The translations under genes and the position numbers were made by a program. From Acidobacteriota bacterium (GTDB lineage Bacteria > Acidobacteriota > Terriglobia > Terriglobales > Acidobacteriaceae): 6,914 nucleotides of DNA. The number at the start of each line of letters is the position of its first letter. The stretch's first letter is position 1. The notes under the pieces were generated by a model. That model was not told where the DNA came from. It worked only from the letters and a program-made list of their open reading frames with translations, and searched no databases. The stretch covers positions 1 through 6,914 of the forward strand of contig JAJYSL010000226.1 in the NCBI GenBank assembly GCA_021793595.1, written 5' to 3'. Positions 1 to 5,957 of this stretch are shown piece by piece.

Positions 1-146
1 GGATCGCTGCGAACCATGCTTCCCGACTCATCGAGTGCAATAATAATGATGGTTCGCTGCTTCTGCGTTGCCCAGGCATCGGACACGAGAACCAGCGGCA
101 TCAAAAAAAGCACGACAAAAGCTAACTCGATCGTACGGCTTCGCAT
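1..146 (-). CDS. Secreted von Willebrand factor type A (vWA) domain protein, N-terminal part only
   Basis: Reading the minus strand from an ATG at 146 gives 48 open codons that run off the left edge, so the C-terminus is missing. Residues 1-26 form a Sec-type signal peptide: MRSR, a hydrophobic core (about LAFVVLFLMPLVLV), then a cleavage site after AWA. The mature part begins TQKQR and goes straight into a hydrophobic strand (TIIIIAL) followed by DESGSM. That is the first MIDAS metal-binding motif (DxSxS: D39, S41, S43) of a vWA domain. Known vWA proteins bind ligands or partners through a divalent metal, so a periplasmic or surface role is inferred. An in-frame ATG at 221 would add 25 residues, but it lies inside the promoter. 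The start at 146 has only a weak Shine-Dalgarno. The gene is divergent from the aldo/keto reductase. The specific family is unknown because most of the protein lies outside. Confidence 0.8.
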   Translation of the reverse strand, partial: MRSRTIELAFVVLFLMPLVLVSDAWATQKQRTIIIIALDESGSMVRSD

Positions 147-195
147 GGGGGATTTGAAGGTCCGTTGAACAAGAGTTCGTGTTGAGCTAAAAGGT

Positions 196-224
196 TTGAT
201 GAGTATAGCAGTTTGAGACATAAT
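196..224 (+). promoter_or_regulatory. Sigma70-like promoter for the aldo/keto reductase
   Basis: TTGATG (196-201, 4/6 match to the -35) and CATAAT (219-224, 5/6 match to the -10) are separated by exactly 17 nt. Transcription would start near 231, about 23 nt before the ATG at 254, leaving room for the ribosome site AGGGAG at 238-243. It physically overlaps the minus-strand promoter at 202-229. A weaker alternative pair, TTGAGC (182-187) and TATAGC (204-209) with a 16-nt spacer, lies just upstream. Confidence 0.45.
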
Positions 225-229
225 GTCAA
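202..229 (-). promoter_or_regulatory. Strong sigma70-like promoter for the vWA gene
   Basis: On the minus strand a perfect -35 TTGACA (229-224) is followed after 16 nt by TATACT (207-202), a 5/6 match to the -10 consensus. It is preceded by TGC, an extended -10 element. Transcription would start near 195 and give a leader of about 49 nt before the ATG at 146. This argues against the ATG at 221 as a start. It is the best promoter match in the window, but use by this organism's sigma factor is inferred. Confidence 0.65.
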
Positions 230-253
230 CTAGACAAAGGGAGATTTGACCGC

Positions 254-1141
254 ATGAGCCAGAGTGTCGAAAGCATCTCAGCCGCAGCCGCCGGTTCCAT
301 CCAACTGGGAGATCGTACCGTCCACCGCCTTGGCTACGGGGCCATGCGATTGACCGGCAAAGGGATATGGGGTCCGCCGGAGAATCCCGCCGCCGCCCTG
401 GCAACCCTGCGCCGCGCCGTGGAACTGGGCGTCAACTTCATCGACACCGCCGATTCCTACGGCCCCCATGTCTCCGAGGAACTGATTGCCGAAGCCCTGT
501 TCCCCTATCCCCGCGACCTGGTGATTGCCACCAAGGGCGGCTGGGAGCGGCTCGGTCCCGGTCGGTGGGTCCACAATGCCAGTCCGAAGCATCTGCAGGC
601 CGCCGTGGAAGGCAGCCTGAAACGGTTGCGCCTGGATCACATCGAAATCTATTACCTGCACATTCCCGATGCGGCCGTTTCGTTCGACGCATCCATCGGC
701 ACGCTAGCCCGGCTGCGCGAGGAAGGAAAGATCCGCCACATCGCGCTCTCCAACGTGACCATGGAGCATGTCGAGCGGGCGCGGAAAATGGTGCCCATCG
801 TCTCCGTCCAGAACCGCTACAGCTTCGCCGACCGCGAGTGGGATTACCTGCTGAACCACTGTGAGAAAAATGGGATTGCCTTCATGCCATGGGCTCCACT
901 GGGACAGAATCGCCAGGCCAATGAAGCGCTGGAGGACGTGGCCAGAAAACTCGACGCCACTCCCTTGCAGGTGGCTCTGGCGTGGCTGCTGCGGCGCTCT
1001 CCGGTGGTGCTGCCGATTCCCGGCACTTCCTCCGTTGCCCACGTCGAAGAAAACATCGCCGCCGCCGGACTCAAGCTGCCCGATGAAGACTTCCAACGCC
1101 TCTCCGAAGTCAGCCCGCCGCCCGCCGTTTTCCGCGACTGA
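254..1141 (+). CDS. Aldo/keto reductase, YdbC/PdxI-like
   Basis: This is a 295-residue cytosolic NADPH-type oxidoreductase with a single TIM-barrel domain, normal length for the family. The catalytic tetrad is complete: D64 and Y69 in FIDTADSYG, K94 in ATKGG and H136 in YYLH. The cofactor-binding end is present as IPGTSSVAHVEEN at 255-267. The N-terminus (LGYGAMRLTG and GPP) and C-terminus (ATPLQVALAWLLRRSP) closely resemble E. coli YdbC, described as the pyridoxal reductase PdxI. Reduction of pyridoxal or another small aldehyde is therefore likely, but the substrate is inferred. The first 14 residues are an alanine- and serine-rich extension. The ATG at 254 has AGGGAG 10 nt upstream. Codons are GC-rich (41 of 60 bases G or C at 541-600). 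It is not obviously part of polysaccharide synthesis and probably belongs to the chromosomal flank. Confidence 0.92.
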   Translation: MSQSVESISAAAAGSIQLGDRTVHRLGYGAMRLTGKGIWGPPENPAAALATLRRAVELGVNFIDTADSYGPHVSEELIAEALFPYPRDLVIATKGGWERLGPGRWVHNASPKHLQAAVEGSLKRLRLDHIEIYYLHIPDAAVSFDASIGTLARLREEGKIRHIALSNVTMEHVERARKMVPIVSVQNRYSFADREWDYLLNHCEKNGIAFMPWAPLGQNRQANEALEDVARKLDATPLQVALAWLLRRSPVVLPIPGTSSVAHVEENIAAAGLKLPDEDFQRLSEVSPPPAVFRD

Positions 1142-1252
1142 CTCCATTTCCGGTAAACTACGGCTATTCCAGGCGCATACGTTCGTCTGTTGTTCGCATT
1201 CAGGCGACTGTTAGGACCCTCGCATCCTATTGATTTCGGAGATTGGATCCAA
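1142..1252. other. Spacer between the aldo/keto reductase and wzx
   Basis: This stretch separates the reductase stop from the chosen wzx start. I see no hairpin followed by a T-run, so no intrinsic terminator, and no convincing pair of promoter hexamers. An in-frame TTG at 1190 could begin a 21-codon longer wzx, but it lacks a good ribosome site. Either the flippase operon is read through from the reductase promoter, or its promoter is not of the sigma70 consensus type. Confidence 0.5.
1238..1242 (+). promoter_or_regulatory. Ribosome binding site that sets the wzx start
   Basis: GGAGA lies 10 nt upstream of the ATG at 1253. The longer alternative beginning with TTG at 1190 has no comparable site, and its extra 21 residues look non-conserved, so the ATG at 1253 is preferred. 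Confidence 0.55.
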
Positions 1253-2680
1253 ATGAATGTCATCGCCATGTTGCGGGAAACTGGAAAAGACCTGCAATCC
1301 ACCGCGATGCAAAGCCTAGACCCGGCGGAGCGGTCCGCCGCTCGTCATCGCCGCGCGGCCGTCACCGGAATTACCTCGGGAGTTTCCCGTGCCGTGCGCA
1401 TCGGCGTCACCTTCATCACGATCCCGCTGACCTTGCACTATCTTGGCAACCAGCGTTTCGGACTCTGGATGACCATCAGTTCCGTCCTCGCCATGGCCGG
1501 TTTCGCGGACTTCGGCGTCGGAAATGGCGTCCTGAATACCGTCTCCACCGCATTCGGGAAAGATGACTGGGACGGAATCCGCGGAGCCATCTCCAGCGGA
1601 TTTGCCGTGTTGACTTTGATCGGCTCGGGGCTATTGGCGCTCTTCTTTTCAATCTACCGGTTCGTCGACTGGGGCAATCTGTTTCGCGCAACCACCGCGG
1701 ATGCCCGTGCCCAGGCCGGACCTGCGGTGCTTGTCTTCGTGGTCTGCTTCGCCCTCAATATCCCTCTCGATGTCGTCCAACGCGCCCAACTCGGCCTGCA
1801 GCAGGGATTTCTGACGAATCTATGGGAGATATTTTCCAGCGTCCTCATCCTGGTCGGTATCCTTGCCGTGGTTCATTTTCACCTCAGCCTGGCGGCGCTG
1901 GTCGTTGCCTTTGCCGGCGCGCCTGTATTGGGAACATGGATGAACGCGGGCTACTTCTTCGGAGTCAGCCGGCGAGACTTGCTGCCCCACCTTCATCTTG
2001 TCTCCCGTCAGGCAATCGACAAGATTACCCGGCTCGGCGGAATGTTCTTCGTCCTGCAGTTGGTGGTTGCCGTGTCCTACTCCGCCGATAATTTCATCAT
2101 CGCCCGCATCTTGGGAGTCGCGGACGTAACCGTCTTTTCCATCCCGCAGCGCATGTTTTCCGTCATTACGGTCGTCGTCACCATGCTCATGATGCCCCTT
2201 TGGCCGGCTTACGGTGAGGCCATCTCGCGCGGAGATATGCTCTGGGTCCGCCATACCCTCACTCGCACCCTGCTGGGCGTCTTCGCCTTCACTTCGATCG
2301 TGTCGGCTACGCTATTAGTGTTTTCCAACAAACTGCTTCTCTGGTGGGTCGGCCCCGGCATTCATCCGTCTTTCCTGCTGATGCTGGGTCTCGCCGTCTG
2401 GGCTGTGTTGAGTAACTGCGGCAGCACGCTCTCCATGTTCTTGAATGGCGCGGGCATAGTGAAGTTCCAAGTGATCGTTGCCGCCATTTTCGGAATCGGC
2501 TGCTTGCTGACGAAAATAGTATTCACGCACCTCTACGGTATTTCCGGCGTTCCCTGGGCCACCATCGTTACGTACTCATTGTTGAGCGCATTGCCGTGCG
2601 CCCTGTATGTACCCCGGTTGCTGGGAAGAATGGAAGCTCACGCTTCTCAATCATGCGTGCTGACCATAGGAAAGGACTAA
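1253..2680 (+). CDS. wzx: Wzx-type polysaccharide flippase (O-antigen/lipid-linked oligosaccharide translocase)
   Basis: This is a 475-residue integral inner-membrane protein of the polysaccharide-transporter family in the MOP superfamily. Known members move undecaprenyl-diphosphate-linked repeat units from the cytoplasmic to the periplasmic face. A charged cytoplasmic N-terminus (about 1-45) is followed by roughly twelve hydrophobic segments, near residues 47-64, 71-92, 112-136, 156-174, 187-208, 210-235, 262-285, 298-322, 338-357, 372-393, 404-425 and 433-455. The stretch YLGNQRFGLW followed by FADFGVGNGVLN (63-95) is typical of O-antigen flippases. An alternative TTG start at 1190 would give 496 residues. 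The gene is GC-rich like the reductase (37 of 60 bases at 1741-1800). It ends 2 nt before the perosamine synthase ATG, so the two are likely coupled. Substrate specificity cannot be read from sequence; context suggests a repeat unit containing N-acetylperosamine. Confidence 0.88.
   Translation: MNVIAMLRETGKDLQSTAMQSLDPAERSAARHRRAAVTGITSGVSRAVRIGVTFITIPLTLHYLGNQRFGLWMTISSVLAMAGFADFGVGNGVLNTVSTAFGKDDWDGIRGAISSGFAVLTLIGSGLLALFFSIYRFVDWGNLFRATTADARAQAGPAVLVFVVCFALNIPLDVVQRAQLGLQQGFLTNLWEIFSSVLILVGILAVVHFHLSLAALVVAFAGAPVLGTWMNAGYFFGVSRRDLLPHLHLVSRQAIDKITRLGGMFFVLQLVVAVSYSADNFIIARILGVADVTVFSIPQRMFSVITVVVTMLMMPLWPAYGEAISRGDMLWVRHTLTRTLLGVFAFTSIVSATLLVFSNKLLLWWVGPGIHPSFLLMLGLAVWAVLSNCGSTLSMFLNGAGIVKFQVIVAAIFGIGCLLTKIVFTHLYGISGVPWATIVTYSLLSALPCALYVPRLLGRMEAHASQSCVLTIGKD
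2668..2676 (+). promoter_or_regulatory. Ribosome binding site inside the wzx end, sets the per start
   Basis: AGGAAAGGA lies 6 nt before the ATG at 2683 and inside the last codons of wzx, whose stop is at 2678-2680. It fixes the perosamine synthase start at 2683 rather than at an in-frame ATG at 2596, which would add 29 non-family residues overlapping wzx. The arrangement favours translational coupling. Confidence 0.75.
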
Positions 2681-2682
2681 TC

Positions 2683-3777
2683 ATGTTCAAATACCCCGTT
2701 TATCAGCCGCTCTTGACTGGCAACGAGAAGAAATACGTAAATGAGTGCCTGGATTCAACATGGATATCTTCAAAGGGAAAGTTCGTTTCCGAGTTTGAGA
2801 ACAGCTTCAAATCCTATATCGACGCTCGCCACGCCAGCACCGTCAGTAATGGCACGGTAGCGCTTCATCTAGCCTTAGTCGCCTTGGGCATTGGATCGGA
2901 TGCAGAAGTAATCGTGCCGACTCTTACCTATATATCCTCCGTAAACGCAATTGCGTATACCGGCGCAACTCCTGTATTTTGCGATTCGCTCAAGCGCACT
3001 TGGCAAATGGACCCCGATGATGTGCGACGCAACATTACACCGCGCACCCGGGCGATTATGGTCGTGCATCTCTACGGCCAACCTTGCGAAATGGATCAGT
3101 TGGTCGCGATTGCACGCGAGCACAATTTGTTTATTGTCGAAGATTGCGCCGAGGCTTTCGGCACCTACTACAAGGGCCGCCATGTTGGCACGTTTGGTGA
3201 CGTCGGTACATTTAGCTTTTTCGGAAACAAAACCATCACAACAGGCGAAGGGGGCATGGTTGTTACAGACGATGAAACCCTCCATGATCGCGTGCAGCAC
3301 TATAAAGGACAAGGCCTGGCTAAACATAGGGAGTATTGGCACGACGTTGTTGGGTACAACTATCGGATGACCAATATCTGTGCTGCCATAGGACTAGCTC
3401 AGATCGAGCAGGCTGGCGGCTTTATAGAGAAAAAACGACAAGTTGCCGCCTGGTATAAACACTATCTGCGAGATACGCCAATAGAGTTTCACGATGCCGT
3501 TGGCGAGGTCCAGCATTCCTATTGGATGTGTTCCATACTTGTACCGGATGCCACCGACCGGGAGCCATTGAGGAATGCCCTTCGCGAGCACAGCATCGAG
3601 ACACGCCCCGTTTTTTACCCCGTCCACAGTATGCCTATGTATTCCCAGCGCTTTCAGCGTCATCCAGTCGCAGAGGACATCGCATGGCGCGGCATCAATC
3701 TGCCGAGCTACCCTGCTCTCACAGAAGACTCTGTGAAAGAAATATGCGATGTCATCGCCAATTATTTCAATAAATAG
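2683..3777 (+). CDS. per: GDP-perosamine synthase (DegT/DnrJ/EryC1/StrS aminotransferase)
   Basis: This is a 364-residue PLP-dependent sugar aminotransferase, full length. Known enzymes of this type convert GDP-4-keto-6-deoxy-D-mannose plus glutamate to GDP-perosamine in the cytosol. K183 in FFGNKTITTGEGG (179-191) is the expected internal-aldimine lysine, and D154 in VEDCAEA should contact the PLP ring nitrogen. TVSNGTVALHLAL (53-65) is the phosphate-binding region. YWHDVVGYNYRMTN (218-231), RPVFYPVHSMPMY (308-320) and GINLPSYP (337-344) agree closely with remembered Vibrio cholerae RfbE and other Per enzymes, much more than with generic DegT members. Another 4-aminotransferase specificity is possible but less likely. 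Codon use is more AT-rich than in wzx (28 of 60 bases G or C at 3301-3360), suggesting separate origin. GDP-mannose 4,6-dehydratase (Gmd), which makes the substrate, is not in the window. Confidence 0.9.
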   Translation: MFKYPVYQPLLTGNEKKYVNECLDSTWISSKGKFVSEFENSFKSYIDARHASTVSNGTVALHLALVALGIGSDAEVIVPTLTYISSVNAIAYTGATPVFCDSLKRTWQMDPDDVRRNITPRTRAIMVVHLYGQPCEMDQLVAIAREHNLFIVEDCAEAFGTYYKGRHVGTFGDVGTFSFFGNKTITTGEGGMVVTDDETLHDRVQHYKGQGLAKHREYWHDVVGYNYRMTNICAAIGLAQIEQAGGFIEKKRQVAAWYKHYLRDTPIEFHDAVGEVQHSYWMCSILVPDATDREPLRNALREHSIETRPVFYPVHSMPMYSQRFQRHPVAEDIAWRGINLPSYPALTEDSVKEICDVIANYFNK

Positions 3778-3799
3778 GAATCAACTGGAACACATCACC

Positions 3800-3805
3800 A
3801 TGTGA
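3800..3805 (+). promoter_or_regulatory. Minimal start-stop ORF (ATG TGA) just before the GT4 gene
   Basis: An ATG immediately followed by TGA lies 1 nt before the ATG at 3807. The only nearby purine-rich ribosome site, GGAA at 3787-3790, is well placed for the start-stop (9 nt) but too far (16 nt) from 3807. Ribosomes may load on the start-stop and reinitiate on the glycosyltransferase. This is inference from spacing alone. Confidence 0.3.
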
Positions 3806-3806
3806 C

Positions 3807-5069
3807 ATGCCCATGAAAAACTCAGGTTCAGAAAGCCGAGAGGTGCGTATTGCTTTCCTTGGGGAGTGGCTCACGCAGTGGACTGGCGGAGTAGATTTCT
3901 TGCGCTTATGCATCAGCGGTCTAAGCTCTACCGCCTCGACACGCGCATGGGACCTACTGCTACCGAAGCCAACACTAACGCAACGGGCGTGGTCGGCGGC
4001 TAGTTCAATGAAGCGTCAATTCTTCTTTTTCCTCACAAAAAGAAAAAGCTCGCGGTCTTCTCCTGTATCGAATGCCGAGCTTCGAGACGCAATGAATCAC
4101 ATCGATGGAACAGTTGAGATTATTCCATATCGGAATTCTCCCGCCGGGCTAAGAACAGTCCTATCGCGGCGTAAGTCCGAGGTTGTATTTCCATGTCAAA
4201 TATCGCTCGGAAAGAATTTCCCAGTTGCGTGGATAGGATATATTCCAGATCTACAACACAAGCTGTTACCGCATTTCTTCAGCAGGAATGAGTGTTTGCA
4301 GAGAGATCGTTTATTTAGCAAGGTGCTGGAAGATGCCTGCGCAGTCGTCGTGAATGCAAGAGCCGTTGTCGATGACATTGAGGAGTTTTATCCGGACCAT
4401 CAAGCAAAGATTTTCGCATTACCGTTTTGTCCGCCGATGAATCCGGCCTTATCGCGTGAGCCCGTTGATGTCGACAGAACATACAATCTACCGGACAAAT
4501 ATTTTCTGATTTCAAACCAGTTCTGGATACATAAATCCCACGAAACTGCCTTTGCCGCCTTGCGTTTAGTTCGGGATGCAGGGCAGGACGTGCATATCCT
4601 TTGCACAGGTAATACGACGGATTACCGTTGGCCAGAGCATTTCAATAAACTGAGAACTTGGATCGCCAAAAATCATCTGGACAAGAATATCCGCTTTCTT
4701 GGCATCGTTCCCAAAGGAGATCAACTGGCGATTATGAGACAATCCGTCGCGCTAATTCAGCCGACGCTCTTTGAAGGTGGGCCGGGTGGAGGAGCTATAT
4801 ATGATGCTGTTTCTACATGTACTCCCGGGATAGTATCGGATATCGATGTAAATCGAGAAATAGACATTGGCGTTATTGATTTTTTTCGCGCTGGCTCAGC
4901 GGAGGATCTTGCGACGAAGATGCTGAAATTCCTGAATGACCCACCAGCCCGAATGGGCAGAGACGAAGCACTTGAGATTCTGACCCAGCGCAGGCGAGAA
5001 TTTGGAGCCCGTCTGCTAGAAGTTGCCGACTTTGCTCGCGATTCACGGGTGCCTATCACTGAGGTGTAA
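3807..5069 (+). CDS. Glycosyltransferase, GT4-type (GT-B fold)
   Basis: This is a 420-residue enzyme, probably cytosolic or peripheral at the inner membrane. It likely transfers a sugar from a nucleotide donor to the growing lipid-linked repeat unit. The N-terminal domain opens with VRIAFLGEWLTQWTGGVDFL (13-32), a Rossmann strand plus glycine loop. The C-terminal domain starts near 231 with YFLISNQFWIHKSHETAFAAL, where GT4 enzymes have the K that contacts the donor phosphates (K243). It continues with FEGGPGGGAIYDAVS (322-336) and PGIVSDIDVNREI (340-352). The usual EX7E becomes E323 followed by D333, in a glycine-rich loop. Donor and acceptor are unknown; GDP-N-acetylperosamine or GDP-mannose is plausible from context. 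No strong ribosome site precedes ATG 3807, and ATG 3813 is also possible. It is among the most AT-rich genes here (25 of 60 bases G or C at 4501-4560). Its stop is 2 nt before the acetyltransferase start. Confidence 0.85.
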   Translation: MPMKNSGSESREVRIAFLGEWLTQWTGGVDFLRLCISGLSSTASTRAWDLLLPKPTLTQRAWSAASSMKRQFFFFLTKRKSSRSSPVSNAELRDAMNHIDGTVEIIPYRNSPAGLRTVLSRRKSEVVFPCQISLGKNFPVAWIGYIPDLQHKLLPHFFSRNECLQRDRLFSKVLEDACAVVVNARAVVDDIEEFYPDHQAKIFALPFCPPMNPALSREPVDVDRTYNLPDKYFLISNQFWIHKSHETAFAALRLVRDAGQDVHILCTGNTTDYRWPEHFNKLRTWIAKNHLDKNIRFLGIVPKGDQLAIMRQSVALIQPTLFEGGPGGGAIYDAVSTCTPGIVSDIDVNREIDIGVIDFFRAGSAEDLATKMLKFLNDPPARMGRDEALEILTQRRREFGARLLEVADFARDSRVPITEV

Positions 5070-5071
5070 AT

Positions 5072-5728
5072 ATGAGACGACTCGCAATCATAGGTGCTGG
5101 CGGATTTGCACGCGAACTTCGATGGATATTATCAGAAGTTGCCGCCGACCCTAGAAAGCGCTACGAACCATTTGAAGTAGCTTGCTTGCTGGAAAACAAT
5201 ATACAGAAGCTAACGATCCCGGAGAGCGGCGTTCGGGAAGAGGCCGAATGGCTGGAATCGAATGATGTCGATGCGCTTGCTATTGGGATCGGCAATCCGT
5301 CGGCCCGGCTTAAAATCGCTGAAAGACTGAAGAAGCAATATCCGAAAATTGATTGGCCGGCAATCATTCATCCCTCAGTGATCCTGGACTCTGAAACCTG
5401 TGTTCTCGAGGAGGGAGTAATTCTTTGTCCGGGTGTGGTAGCGACTGTAAATATAGTATTTGAATCGTTTTCGTTGGTTAACTTTGCATGCACGATTGGG
5501 CATGAGGCCAAAATAGGCAAGGGAAGCGTGATAAATCCGTCGGTCAATATTTCAGGGTGGGTTCGTGTTGGAGCAGGGGTGTTAGTAGGCACCGGGGCGC
5601 AGATTTTAGAAGATACGGTGATCGGCGATTCCGCGATTGTGGGCGCTGGGGCAGTTGTCAACAAGAATGTAGAATCCGGAACAACTGTAGTCGGAATTCC
5701 GGCAAGGCCAATTGTCAGGAACGACTAG
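5072..5728 (+). CDS. perB: Sugar O/N-acetyltransferase of the PglD/NeuD/PerB family; probable GDP-perosamine N-acetyltransferase
   Basis: This is a 218-residue acetyl-CoA-dependent transferase, full length. Residues 1-95 form the PglD N-terminal Rossmann-like domain that binds the nucleotide sugar (LAIIGAGGFARE at 4-15; IGIGNPSARLK at 71-81). Residues from about 98 on are a left-handed parallel beta-helix built of hexapeptide repeats, for example GHEAKIGKGSVINPSVNISG, ending in GIPARPI. H144, followed by E145, in CTIGHEAKIG is the expected catalytic base. In PglD and Caulobacter PerB such enzymes acetylate the 4-amino group of a UDP- or GDP-sugar. With GDP-perosamine synthase in the same operon, N-acetylation of GDP-perosamine is the natural reading; acetylation of another sugar is not excluded. 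GAGGTG at 5061-5066, inside the end of the previous gene, lies 5 nt before this ATG and suggests coupling. It shares the lower GC of the two preceding genes. Confidence 0.87.
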   Translation: MRRLAIIGAGGFARELRWILSEVAADPRKRYEPFEVACLLENNIQKLTIPESGVREEAEWLESNDVDALAIGIGNPSARLKIAERLKKQYPKIDWPAIIHPSVILDSETCVLEEGVILCPGVVATVNIVFESFSLVNFACTIGHEAKIGKGSVINPSVNISGWVRVGAGVLVGTGAQILEDTVIGDSAIVGAGAVVNKNVESGTTVVGIPARPIVRND

Positions 5729-5730
5729 CT

Positions 5731-5766
5731 ATGACAATAGTCAAACATCGGCGGATCGTGAGGTGA
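5731..5766 (+). pseudogene. 11-codon ORF after perB, possible start of a lost gene
   Basis: An ATG lies 2 nt after the perB stop, the same spacing as wzx/per and GT4/perB, and has AGGAA 9 nt upstream. It encodes only MTIVKHRRIVR before a TGA. The well-formed start without a protein suggests the 5' stub of a gene that was deleted or replaced. It could also be chance or a leader peptide. No family can be assigned. Confidence 0.25.
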
Positions 5767-5795
5767 AGATAGCCGACGGGGATTTGAGGATCACC

Positions 5796-5954
5796 ATGGA
5801 TTTCGAGTGCATCGACGAAAGGTTCAGCACCACGCGGCGACTCACCAGAAACCGCACGGAGCCAGATCCGTGTTTCCAGTTGCCCTCCAAGCCCGCCCCA
5901 GCCATGGCCGGCGGCCTGCGCACGCGAGGCCTCTATAAAGCCGAGGGTACATAA
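5796..5954 (+). pseudogene. 52-codon ORF resembling a truncated GT2 N-terminus
   Basis: ATG 5796 has a strong ribosome site, GAGGA at 5786-5790, 5 nt upstream. The 52-residue product ends with MAGGLRTRGLYKAEGT and then a TAA. GGLRTxG followed by a short basic stretch is, from memory, the sequence that comes just before the PLVSIITV strand in many GT2 glycosyltransferases. The next gene carries its own version, GGRRTLGDIRKEPP. The ORF is in the same frame as that gene, and its stop is separated from the next ATG by a single codon. The last 25 codons favour G or C at the third position, as in real coding sequence. Likely the remnant of a replaced or duplicated GT2 gene. A genuine small protein, or a nonsense or sequencing error at 5952, remains possible. 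Confidence 0.4.
5855..5872 (+). other. Short hairpin in the perB-GT2 spacer
   Basis: CACGGA and TCCGTG form a perfect 6-bp stem around a GCCAGA loop, followed by only three T residues. It is too weak to call an intrinsic terminator. It lies inside the 52-codon ORF and may be incidental. Confidence 0.2.
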
Positions 5955-5957
5955 GAA

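Noticed and set aside
6..60. Inverted repeat GCGAACCAT (9-17) and ATGGTTCGC (49-57)
   Set aside because: It lies inside the vWA coding sequence with a 31-nt loop and no related copy elsewhere in the window; likely chance.
147..221. 25-codon longer vWA protein from the ATG at 221
   Set aside because: The ATG lies between the -35 and -10 of the predicted minus-strand promoter and would put a long basic stretch before the signal peptide.
704..1302. Minus-strand ORFs of 147 and 152 codons over the reductase and the spacer
   Set aside because: Antisense to a well-conserved aldo/keto reductase in GC-rich sequence, where long shadow frames are expected; no motif seen.
2596..2682. 29-codon upstream extension of the perosamine synthase
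   Set aside because: It overlaps wzx, lacks a ribosome site and adds residues absent from the family. The ATG at 2683 has AGGAAAGGA 6 nt upstream.
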